From: Alphaproteobacteria bacterium
Lineage (GTDB): Bacteria; Pseudomonadota; Alphaproteobacteria; Rs-D84
Reading direction: 5' to 3'
DNA length: 64,000 nucleotides
Assembly (NCBI GenBank): GCA_017511715.1
Contig: JAFWJF010000008.1
Coordinates: 86,656 to 150,655, forward strand
Translations under genes and position numbers: made by a program
The notes under the pieces: generated by a model
What the model was told of the DNA's origin: nothing
Database searches by the model: none
What the model saw: the letters and a program-made list of their open reading frames with translations, nothing else
Part shown: piece after piece, positions 18,691 to 26,562 of the stretch
How positions within the stretch are numbered: the first letter of the stretch is position 1
How the letters are laid out: every line of letters begins with the position of its first letter

Positions 18691-18765
18691 TGGTAGCGGC
18701 GAAGGGATTCGGACCCCTGACCAAAGGATTATGATTCCTCTGCTCTACCACTGAGCTACGCCGCC
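18691..18765 (-). tRNA. tRNA-Met(CAU), elongator type
   Basis: A 75-nt cloverleaf with CCA: acceptor GGCGGCG/CGCCGCT, anticodon loop with CAT, T-stem AGGGG/CCCTT. The T-loop is TCCGAAT, so position 55 is C rather than the near-universal T. The paired 1-72 position argues against an initiator. A tRNA-Ile2 (lysidine-modified CAU) is less likely but not excluded. Confidence 0.85.
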
Positions 18766-18867
18766 AGTGCAACGAATTATAACAGAGTTTTTTCTATTTG
18801 CAACTAATTTATATGTATTAAATCTGTGGTTTTTTGTTATAATTGGTGTATCACAAAGGAGTTTGCT

Positions 18868-19119
18868 GTGTCCAGAATATGCCAAAGTTGTGCGATGCCA
18901 ATAGATGATGAAAAATTGTGGGGAACAAATAAAGATGGTTCCATGAATTCTGATTATTGTATCTATTGTTATAAGAATGGTGAATTTATAGATAAGGTGT
19001 CTATGCAAGAATATATTGAAAAAATGATTCCTTTTTCAGATCAGGCTGGCATGACCCCAGAACAGATGCGCCAATTTTGTGAAAATGTATATCCAACACT
19101 TAAAAGATGGAAAAAATAA
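18868..19119 (+). CDS. Zinc-ribbon domain protein
   Basis: An 83-residue protein with four Cys in a treble-clef pattern: RICQSCAMPID at the start and SDYCIYCYKNGEF near residue 32. This is the layout of the putative zinc ribbon family (Zn_ribbon_2), small cytosolic proteins of unknown role, followed by a helical MTPEQMRQF segment. GTG at 18868 is chosen because AAAGGAG lies seven bases upstream; a longer ATG frame from 18826 starts before any ribosome site. It is monocistronic, before tRNA-Thr. Confidence 0.75.
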   Translation: MSRICQSCAMPIDDEKLWGTNKDGSMNSDYCIYCYKNGEFIDKVSMQEYIEKMIPFSDQAGMTPEQMRQFCENVYPTLKRWKK

Positions 19120-19126
19120 TTAAGTG

Positions 19127-19154
19127 TTGATTTTTATCCCTTTACAGTTATAAT
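19127..19154 (+). promoter_or_regulatory. tRNA-Thr promoter
   Basis: TTGATT, 16 bp, TATAAT, ending 11 bases before the tRNA 5' end. It may also feed the aspS leader, because no clear terminator separates them. Confidence 0.75.
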
Positions 19155-19165
19155 TACTGGCAGTT

Positions 19166-19239
19166 GCCCTAATAGTCTAGTGGTAAAACACGTCCTTGGT
19201 AAGGACGAGTCGCAAGTCCGATTCTTGCTTAGGGCACCA
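19166..19239 (+). tRNA. tRNA-Thr(GGU)
   Basis: A 74-nt cloverleaf with CCA: acceptor GCCCTAA/TTAGGGC, anticodon stem CGTCC/GGACG with loop TTGGTAA (anticodon GGT), T-stem GCAAG/CTTGC. The T-loop is TCCGATT, with C at position 55 as in the elongator tRNA-Met of this window. Confidence 0.9.
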
Positions 19240-19306
19240 GAAATGCATTATCTATTTTGCGTTTGTTCGTTTTTGTTCAGGTCATGTATGTTTTATACAC
19301 TCCTAT

Positions 19307-19480
19307 CACAAAAACATCACAATCTGCAATATCTAATACATTTCTGATGCCTTACGGGCAGTTATATATTTTGTGTTTTATTAAATATGTTGATGCGACT
19401 GACAACCGCGGAGTATTTATGAAACAAAATAAAGTAAAAAAAGCAGGGTGGCACCGCGCGAAAAAATCTTAGCGCCCCTG
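19307..19480 (+). promoter_or_regulatory. T-box leader of aspS
   Basis: The sequence AGGGTGGCACCGCG (19445-19458) matches the 14-base T-box consensus AGGGUGGNACCGCG exactly. The variable base is C, so TGGC can pair with GCCA, the 3' end expected for tRNA-Asp (discriminator G). CAGGG at its 5' side pairs with CCCTG at 19476-19480, and GCGC with GCGC, forming the antiterminator. Upstream, CACAAAA (19307-19313) pairs with TTTTGTG (19369-19375), and GAC triplets at 19397 and 19401 are candidate specifiers for Asp. No T-run follows, so control may be translational: CGCCC could mask the AAAGGGTG ribosome site. Confidence 0.8.
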
Positions 19481-19550
19481 TATTTAAGATTTGAATTGGT
19501 GCCGCAATACCAGGAATTTTATCGCGACACTGAAACAAAAGGGTGTAAAA

Positions 19551-21320
19551 ATGCTTTCGTTAAAATCAAAGTACAGAACGCATACCTGTGGCGAATTAAC
19601 CGAAAAAAATGTTGGTGAAACAGTTACGCTTTCAGGATGGGTTCATCGTAAACGTGATCATGGGTCTTTGTTGTTCGTTGATTTGCGTGATAATTATGGA
19701 ATTACGCAGTGTGTATTTGATGGCGGGGATGAAAATTTGGAAAAAATTCGTCCTGAATCCGTTGTTAAAATTACCGGTAAAGTTGTTGCGCGCGACAGTG
19801 ATGCCATTAACGATAAAATACCAACGGGACATATTGAAATAAAATCTGAAAGTTGGGAAGTTTTGACAAATGCGGACGTTTTGCCGTTCCAAGTGTTTGG
19901 CGATGAAGACACAAGCGAAGAATTGCGTTATAAATATCGTTTCCTTGATTTGCGTCGTGAAAAATTGCATCACAATATTTTGATGCGCAACAAGATGATG
20001 AAGTGGTTGCGGGATAAAATGTGGGATATGGGCTTTAGCGAATTCCAAACACCGTTATTAACGGCTGATTCACCAGAGGGCGCACGTTGTTTCTTGGTCC
20101 CAAGCCGTTTGCATCATGGAAAGTTTTATGCGTTGCCTCAGGCACCACAGATGTTCAAGCAGTTGTTGCAAGTGTCTGGATTTGATAGATATTTCCAAAT
20201 AGCACCTTGTTTTCGTGATGAAGATTTGCGTGCAGATAGATTGTTGGAGTTTTACCAATTAGATATCGAAATGTCTTTTGTTGACCAAGGCGATATACAG
20301 GCTGTTGGGGAAAAACTGATGCCGGAATTTGTAAAAACTTTTGCGCCGGATGCAAATGTATATCCTGAAATTCCGCATATTTCATTTGATGACGCAATGT
20401 TGAAATATGGTTGTGATAAACCCGATCTTCGCAACCCGATTTTAATCAGCGATGTGACAGAAATATTCCGTGGTTCTGATTTTGGAATTTTTGCAAACGC
20501 TATAGAAAATGGCGCGGTTGTTCGTGCGGTGCCTGCACCAAAATCATCAGATAAACCGCGTTCTTGGTTTGATAAACTGGGCGATTATGCGGTAAAAGAA
20601 TTAGGACTTGGCGGGCTGGGCTATATTGTGTTTGCCGAAGAAGCCAAAGGACCTGTTGCTAAAAAACTTGATTCAGACAGAATTGCAAAATTGCACGAAA
20701 TTGCTGGCGATAATTCTTCGTTGTTCTTTATTTGCGATGAAGAAGAAAAAGCCGCAAAAGCAGCTGGTAAATTGCGTAATAAATTGGGTGCTGATTTAGG
20801 TTTGGTCAATCCGCGTGATTTTGCGTTTTGTTGGGTCGATAATTTCCCGTTCTTTGAACCAGACGAAGAACGTGGCGGTGCGCCAAAGTTTACGCACAAT
20901 CCGTTCTCTTACCCAATTGCGACATTGGAAGAATTGTCAACTAAAGATCCGTTTTCTATCAAGGCGGCACAATTCGATATGGTGTTAAATGGTATTGAAA
21001 TTTGCAGTGGCGGACTTCGTAATTTCAACCCAGAAGTTATGAAAAAATGTTTTGATATTGCAGGTTATCCAATTGAAGCCGTAGAACAAAACTTTAATGC
21101 GCTTTATACTGCGTTCCAATATGGTGCGCCACCACACGGTGGATGTGCATTTGGTATCGAAAGGTTGGTGTCTGAAATCTTGGGCGATGGTGAAAGCGTC
21201 CGTGAAATAGTTGCTTTCCCTGCGAATCAGCGCGGACAAGATTTGTTGATGGGGTCGCCAAATGAAGTGACAGAACAACAATTGCGTGATGTACATATCC
21301 AAGTACGCAAACGTGGTTAA
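19551..21320 (+). CDS. aspS: Aspartyl-tRNA synthetase
   Basis: Charges tRNA-Asp. The 589-residue class II synthetase has the N-terminal anticodon-binding OB fold (RTHTCGEL, GWVHRKRDHGSLLFVDLRD), motif 1 region FLDLRREKLHHN, motif 2 FQIAPCFRDEDLRADR near 215, the bacterial GAD insertion, and motif 3 GIERLVSEILG near 545. The wording FYALPQAPQMFKQLL is bacterial and the sequence reads as alphaproteobacterial, so the gene itself does not look foreign. The ATG at 19551 follows AAAGGGTGTAAAA. The T-box leader lies directly upstream, which is very unusual for a proteobacterium. Confidence 0.95.
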   Translation: MLSLKSKYRTHTCGELTEKNVGETVTLSGWVHRKRDHGSLLFVDLRDNYGITQCVFDGGDENLEKIRPESVVKITGKVVARDSDAINDKIPTGHIEIKSESWEVLTNADVLPFQVFGDEDTSEELRYKYRFLDLRREKLHHNILMRNKMMKWLRDKMWDMGFSEFQTPLLTADSPEGARCFLVPSRLHHGKFYALPQAPQMFKQLLQVSGFDRYFQIAPCFRDEDLRADRLLEFYQLDIEMSFVDQGDIQAVGEKLMPEFVKTFAPDANVYPEIPHISFDDAMLKYGCDKPDLRNPILISDVTEIFRGSDFGIFANAIENGAVVRAVPAPKSSDKPRSWFDKLGDYAVKELGLGGLGYIVFAEEAKGPVAKKLDSDRIAKLHEIAGDNSSLFFICDEEEKAAKAAGKLRNKLGADLGLVNPRDFAFCWVDNFPFFEPDEERGGAPKFTHNPFSYPIATLEELSTKDPFSIKAAQFDMVLNGIEICSGGLRNFNPEVMKKCFDIAGYPIEAVEQNFNALYTAFQYGAPPHGGCAFGIERLVSEILGDGESVREIVAFPANQRGQDLLMGSPNEVTEQQLRDVHIQVRKRG

Positions 21321-21338
21321 TGTTGCTTGTGATAAATG

Positions 21339-21367
21339 CACCCCGGTTTTATTCGGGGTGTTTTTTT
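21339..21367. terminator. aspS terminator
   Basis: CACCCCG / CGGGGTG hairpin followed by seven T. It also lies just past the stop of the minus-strand AsmA-like gene. Confidence 0.8.
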
Positions 21368-21368
21368 A

Positions 21369-23846
21369 TTAAAACTGATTGTGTATTTTTACAAATTCAC
21401 GCATGTATTCTGGATCAAAATGCAACATGATTTCTGAAAGAGAAAAATCACGTGAATCATTAGGATATATTATTAAATCTATTGGTTCAGGATCGGTAGA
21501 TGCGCCGCGCAAAATCAATTTCAATTTTGCTATCATTTCATTGTTTTCGATTTGTAATATACCTGTTGCATCTGTGTGTGGCATGGATAATGTAAATGGT
21601 TCATCTGTTTTTATGTCGCCGTTTTTATAAGTCCCGACAATATGCATTTTCTTTACAGGCGTGATGCCACCGGTTAATGCCTTGTACAGAGCGTATTCGC
21701 CACTTAAGATTGTTAGTTTTGGCGCAGATGCATAAAATTCTGCAAGCCCAAGGCCATAAAGTTTTCCGCCATCAAACGATACATCAAAAGTTCCACTTAA
21801 ATTGCTGATGATATCGTGTGCTATTTTTCCATATGTTTTCAATTTTATTTCAGCAGTAATTGCTGTATCAGAAATATTCAACGGCATGTTTTCTGGTAAT
21901 ATTTTTTCATTAAACATGAATTTGTTCAATTGAATATTTGTGTTATATTTTGTGTTGTCTTTATTTATTGTTGCTAATAAATTTCCACGATTGGAATCAG
22001 ATATAGAAAATGTTTGGATATTATCACGAAGTGAATATACAAAATTATTATATTCTGCATCTTTGTAAATTATTCTGTTCGCAGATAAGGCGACATTTAT
22101 ATTTGATTCAAATGGTAATAATATTGGATGGTTTGTAAAGAACGATAATTCTTCAAATTTTTCCAAAAAAGATTGATTTATAAATGGTGTGATATTTAAC
22201 ACGTCTGTTTTTAACGTGATAGATTTTCCAAATAACATTCCGGTAAGTTTATGACCTGCAATTTCAACCGTGAAATCAGAGATGTTCCCATTCTTGTAAT
22301 TCCCAGACAAAACATATGGCAGGTTGTTGAAAGATTGTAAATCTAGTTTGCGAGTTAATTGCTTGAAGTTTTCGCCACGCAATATAAAGAAATCTGAACT
22401 TTTAGACAATTGCCATTGTTTGGAATTTGGTGTAAAAATCATAGTCCCACTGATCCATACAAAATCACCAGATTCGTCTTTCATAAATTCCGGTAAGAAT
22501 TTTGGGTTAATTTTTGCCTGATTTAGAGATTTGTTATCAAGGTGCGTGTAATCGACGGTATAATCATTTTTACGCAGATGCAACGTTCCTGCCATGTCGG
22601 GATAATAAAATCTTACTTCGCCACTGGATGCCAGCTTTCGTATTGTCACAACGAATGGTTTCATGTCTTCATAGATTTCGGTCGAATAAACATCTGCGTT
22701 AATTACATCGTTGGTCACAGAAAAGACAGATGTGATATTGTTCCCATGAGAGAATTCTTTGCAAGACCAACTTTTTGGCGTACCGTTGAAAAGACATGTT
22801 GTGTGAAGTCCAGATAATGGACCAGCGACATTGACATCGTGTGCCCCATCTTTATCAACATATCCACCAAAAATATGTATGTTATCGGCGGTAATATTGT
22901 TTATTATTATTTTATTATCAACACAGACCGTATCTAGTTTCAGGTAGTTTATTCTTTGTTTCATAAATGTCATGTCGCCATAAAAATCTAAATCAAAAGA
23001 TGCGTTCTGCAATATCATCGGGTCCTGCATAAAAAACGACATATCATAGTTTATATTATTTGATTTTAATTTTACGATTCTGTACCCATCGTCCTTGAAT
23101 TCGATACTGCCATAGATGCCGTTGGCGGATATATCTGTAAAACTTACGCCATATCCACCATCCCAGGTAAAGTTTGCGTTTATTGGAAATCGTCCTACTA
23201 TGCGGGGTGTGTGAAAGTTAAACCATCGGTTAACGTCTTGGGCTATTATGCTTATGTGTCCGCGCGCGCCACCGTCTTTCAATAATTCCCCAGTTAGAAT
23301 TAAATCATTGTTTTTGTTTTTTATTACAAATTTATTGTTTGTGCTTTTTATTTCGTATTTGTGTTGGTCCGTGCGAACAAGTACATCAATGTTTTCTTTG
23401 GAAAAGTTCCCGTTAATAATATAGTATTCTTTGTTAAGGAATGTTATTTTGGAATCATTAACCAAAACATCGTTTTTTGATACAAAAGGAATAAGTTTTT
23501 CAATATAGATGTTTGCGCCATTTACCTGTATGTCGCCAGATATATTAGCGCGTTTGATATTGAATATTTCAATCAGTGGGAAATGAAATTCAATGGAAGA
23601 CACTGTGCCGTTGGGAATGCTTACATTGTGTGCAACAATTGATGCCTTGCCCATCAGAGAAAAATTAACATCGCCATGAATTTTTGCTTTGATACCTGTT
23701 TTAGAGAAAATGGTGTTTTCTATGGTCGGTTTAAGACTGTTAAGTGTTATCTGGGGCGGGACAACAATTACCGCCAATGATAAAAGTCCAACAAGTGCCA
23801 ATAAAAATAGCAATATTTTATTTTTGTATTTTGGTTCTGTAGACAT
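21369..23846 (-). CDS. AsmA-family envelope protein
   Basis: An 825-residue protein with one N-terminal membrane anchor (ILLFLLALVGLLSLAVIVV, about residues 11-29) and a very long beta-rich periplasmic part. The AsmA pattern is visible at both ends: PTIENTIFSKTGIKAKIHGDVNFSL after the anchor, and FDGGKLYGLGLAEF with TDATGILQIENNEM near the C-terminus. AsmA-like proteins are proposed to bridge the membranes and move phospholipids to the outer membrane. It is divergent from uvrB, with 47 bases between starts. Confidence 0.75.
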   Translation of the reverse strand: MSTEPKYKNKILLFLLALVGLLSLAVIVVPPQITLNSLKPTIENTIFSKTGIKAKIHGDVNFSLMGKASIVAHNVSIPNGTVSSIEFHFPLIEIFNIKRANISGDIQVNGANIYIEKLIPFVSKNDVLVNDSKITFLNKEYYIINGNFSKENIDVLVRTDQHKYEIKSTNNKFVIKNKNNDLILTGELLKDGGARGHISIIAQDVNRWFNFHTPRIVGRFPINANFTWDGGYGVSFTDISANGIYGSIEFKDDGYRIVKLKSNNINYDMSFFMQDPMILQNASFDLDFYGDMTFMKQRINYLKLDTVCVDNKIIINNITADNIHIFGGYVDKDGAHDVNVAGPLSGLHTTCLFNGTPKSWSCKEFSHGNNITSVFSVTNDVINADVYSTEIYEDMKPFVVTIRKLASSGEVRFYYPDMAGTLHLRKNDYTVDYTHLDNKSLNQAKINPKFLPEFMKDESGDFVWISGTMIFTPNSKQWQLSKSSDFFILRGENFKQLTRKLDLQSFNNLPYVLSGNYKNGNISDFTVEIAGHKLTGMLFGKSITLKTDVLNITPFINQSFLEKFEELSFFTNHPILLPFESNINVALSANRIIYKDAEYNNFVYSLRDNIQTFSISDSNRGNLLATINKDNTKYNTNIQLNKFMFNEKILPENMPLNISDTAITAEIKLKTYGKIAHDIISNLSGTFDVSFDGGKLYGLGLAEFYASAPKLTILSGEYALYKALTGGITPVKKMHIVGTYKNGDIKTDEPFTLSMPHTDATGILQIENNEMIAKLKLILRGASTDPEPIDLIIYPNDSRDFSLSEIMLHFDPEYMREFVKIHNQF

Positions 23847-23893
23847 TATTCTCTTTCCTTGTATTTTTATTATAATGAATTATATTAAGGTAT

Positions 23894-25903
23894 GTGAACA
23901 AAAAAATGAAAAAAGTTGAAAGTATTTTTTCAATGGTTTCTGACTTTGCGCCGATGGGGGATCAGCCAACGGCGATATCCGAATTGGTCGCGGGGGTGAA
24001 AGATGGCCGGAAATCTCAGGTTTTGCTGGGGGTGACGGGTTCTGGTAAGACTTTTACAATGGCAAATGTGATAAAAGAATTGGGTCGCCCAACAATGATA
24101 ATGGCACCAAATAAAATTTTGGCAGCGCAGTTATATACAGAAATGAAGGCTTTTTTTCCGCACAATCATGTTGAATATTTCGTGTCTTTTTATGATTACT
24201 ATCAACCAGAAGCCTATGTCCCAACCACAGATACTTATATTGACAAAGATGCGTCTATAAATGACCAACTTGACCGGATGCGCCATTCTGCAACGCGTGC
24301 CATGTTGGAAGAAAGGGACGTTATTGTTGTTTCGTCGGTTTCGTCTATTTATGGTATCGGTTCGCCAGAGCAGTATTCTGAAATGAAACTGGTATTAAAA
24401 GTTGGCGATAAAATATCAGAAAAAGATGTTATGCGCGCCCTTGTTGATATTCAATATAAAAGAAACGATGTGGGGTTTGCGCGTGGTGATTTTCGTGCGC
24501 GTGGTGATACACTTGATATATTTCCATCACATTCTCAAGACAGGGCGTGGAAATTATCTTTCTTTGGTGATGAAATTGACGAGATTTGGGAAATCGATAC
24601 CCTAACCGGTGGTAAATTGCATAAACTGGACAGGATAGTTGTTTACCCAAATACACACTATGCAACACCTATGCCGTCTGTATTACAGGCAATCGGGCAA
24701 ATCAGACAAGATTTAGAAGAACGCTTGAAATATTTTCATGACAATATGAAATATGTCGAAGAGCAAAGATTGCGCGAACGTGTGAATTTTGATATTGAAA
24801 TGATGGAATCTACAGGAACGTGTCGCGGCATTGAAAATTATTCAAGGTATTTGACAGGGCGTCTTCCGGGTCAACCACCACCAACGTTGTTTGAGTATTT
24901 GCCAAAAGACGCACTGTTGTTCTTGGATGAAAGCCATGTGACTGTTCCGCAAATCGGGGCAATGTCACGCGGGGATAGGGCGCGCAAGGAAACTTTGGCG
25001 CAATATGGTTTTAGATTGCCGTCATGTGTTGATAACAGGCCGCTTACTTTTGATGAATGGGACGCTTTGCGCCCACAGACTATATTTGTTTCTGCAACAC
25101 CTGCCGCGTGGGAATTGGAACAATCAAATGGTATAGTTTCTGAACAGGTTATTCGTCCAACTGGTTTGTTAGATCCGATATGCGAAGTAAGACCCACAGA
25201 ACACCAGGTTGATGATTTGCTTTATGAAGTGAAAAAAACCAAGGGGCGCGTAATTGTTACCACGTTAACAAAAAAAATGGCAGAACAACTAACAGATTAT
25301 TTCGTTGAAAATGGTGTGCGTGCGCGGTATTTGCATTCTGATATTGAAACATTGGAACGTATAGATTTGTTGCGCGATTTGCGCCTTGGGAAATATGACG
25401 TGTTGGTTGGAATCAACCTTTTGCGCGAAGGTCTTGATGTTCCGGAATGTGAATTAGTTGCAATTATGGATGCAGATAAGGAAGGTTTTTTGCGTTCAAC
25501 GCGTTCACTTATTCAGACTATTGGGCGCGCTGCACGTAATGCAAATGGACGTGTGATTTTATATGGGGATACAATAACGGAATCTATGCGCGCGGCGTTG
25601 GATGAAACATCACGCAGGCGCGAAAAACAACAAAAATATAACATTGAACACAACATAACACCAAAGACCATATCAAAGTCTGTGTTTGATGAAGTTAAAG
25701 AAAAAGAAGAAAAAACTGACAAAACACGAAAGTTTGTTTATAATAAAGATGGTGGTGTAATGGATGCAGAATCTTTGCAAAAGGAAATAAAAAAACTTAC
25801 CAAAGAAATGCAAAAGCACGCTGAAAATCTGGAGTTTGAACAAGCCGCACAAATTCGCGATTTGATTCATGCAATGGAAGACGATTTATTATTGGTGGAA
25901 TAA
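23894..25903 (+). CDS. uvrB: Excinuclease ABC subunit B
   Basis: The damage-verification helicase of nucleotide excision repair. In 669 residues: Walker [13 protein letters not shown] near 47, the UvrB signature YYQPEAYVP with the beta-hairpin region to about 120, LLFLDESH near 340, helicase motifs [21 protein letters not shown] and QTIGRAARN, and the C-terminal UVR motif [13 protein letters not shown]. The GTG at 23894 is preceded by TTAAGG; an ATG four codons on is the alternative. I see no GTTC-N7-GTTC SOS box upstream. Confidence 0.95.
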   Translation: MNKKMKKVESIFSMVSDFAPMGDQPTAISELVAGVKDGRKSQVLLGVTGSGKTFTMANVIKELGRPTMIMAPNKILAAQLYTEMKAFFPHNHVEYFVSFYDYYQPEAYVPTTDTYIDKDASINDQLDRMRHSATRAMLEERDVIVVSSVSSIYGIGSPEQYSEMKLVLKVGDKISEKDVMRALVDIQYKRNDVGFARGDFRARGDTLDIFPSHSQDRAWKLSFFGDEIDEIWEIDTLTGGKLHKLDRIVVYPNTHYATPMPSVLQAIGQIRQDLEERLKYFHDNMKYVEEQRLRERVNFDIEMMESTGTCRGIENYSRYLTGRLPGQPPPTLFEYLPKDALLFLDESHVTVPQIGAMSRGDRARKETLAQYGFRLPSCVDNRPLTFDEWDALRPQTIFVSATPAAWELEQSNGIVSEQVIRPTGLLDPICEVRPTEHQVDDLLYEVKKTKGRVIVTTLTKKMAEQLTDYFVENGVRARYLHSDIETLERIDLLRDLRLGKYDVLVGINLLREGLDVPECELVAIMDADKEGFLRSTRSLIQTIGRAARNANGRVILYGDTITESMRAALDETSRRREKQQKYNIEHNITPKTISKSVFDEVKEKEEKTDKTRKFVYNKDGGVMDAESLQKEIKKLTKEMQKHAENLEFEQAAQIRDLIHAMEDDLLLVE

Positions 25904-25916
25904 AAAGGAAAAGCTT

Positions 25917-26165
25917 ATGAATCTAAAAAAAGAAGAAGTTGTTCGTACAGATGGTGTGTACAGGTCGCAATTATATTCAAATTGGTTCGCTGCACAGATA
26001 ATAGTTAGACGTGGTGATTCTTATTTTAGAATAAGGTATCCGTATAATTCAGAAGAAAAAGCAAAACAAGCAATAGATTTTTTTAATAATAAAATACTGG
26101 TTTTGCCGCAAATAGATTATAAAGCAATAATTCATCAATGTGACAGGAACGGACATGTTAGATAA
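25917..26165 (+). CDS. Small hypothetical protein between uvrB and tsaE
   Basis: An 82-residue, basic soluble protein with no recognised motif. The ATG at 25917 follows AAAAGGAAAAGCTT. A longer frame reaching into uvrB is less likely. The pattern GVYRSQLYSNWFAAQIIVRRGDSY suggests a small beta-sheet fold, followed by a helical EEKAKQAIDFF segment. Its 3' end overlaps tsaE by 11 bases, so it is part of the uvrB-tsaE unit. Function unknown. Confidence 0.55.
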   Translation: MNLKKEEVVRTDGVYRSQLYSNWFAAQIIVRRGDSYFRIRYPYNSEEKAKQAIDFFNNKILVLPQIDYKAIIHQCDRNGHVR

Positions 26166-26562
26166 AAAAGAATATTTATTGAAGAATGTTAACGAAACTC
26201 GTGCATGGGCGCGCGATTTTGCAAAGACTTTGCATGCCCCGGTAACCGTTGCATTGCATGGTGATTTGGGTATGGGAAAAAGTGAAATAGCGCGTGAAAT
26301 AATAAAGACTTTGCGTGGCGCTGATACAGTTGTGCCAAGTCCGACATTTACACTGGTGCAAAATTATGATGGGATATCTCATTTTGATTTGTACAGAATA
26401 GGCGATGCGTCTGAATTGGAAGAAATTGGTCTGCAATATGCGATTGATAATGACATTACACTGATTGAATGGCCGGATGTTGCAAAGGACAAATTACCTG
26501 AAAACACAATTCATGTTTATATAACACAACAAGGTGATGGGCGCAAATTAGTGCTTCAATAA
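26155..26562 (+). CDS. tsaE: tRNA threonylcarbamoyladenosine ATPase TsaE
   Basis: The ATPase of the TsaB-TsaD-TsaE complex that makes t6A37 on ANN-decoding tRNAs. The 135 residues show Walker A HGDLGMGKSEIAR near 40, then VPSPTFTLVQNYD, HFDLYRI and LIEWPDVA, all family hallmarks. The ATG at 26155 is chosen for the aligned start MLDKKEY and the upstream ACAGGAACGG. It ends overlapping the converging ftsA-rpe gene by 15 bases. Confidence 0.9.
   Translation: MLDKKEYLLKNVNETRAWARDFAKTLHAPVTVALHGDLGMGKSEIAREIIKTLRGADTVVPSPTFTLVQNYDGISHFDLYRIGDASELEEIGLQYAIDNDITLIEWPDVAKDKLPENTIHVYITQQGDGRKLVLQ

Noticed and set aside
19420-19472. A short frame encoding a 17-residue peptide (MKQNKVKKAGWHRAKKS) before aspS
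   Set aside because: It runs through the T-box sequence; the GWHR part is simply the translation of AGGGTGGCACCGCG. No ribosome site of quality precedes it.
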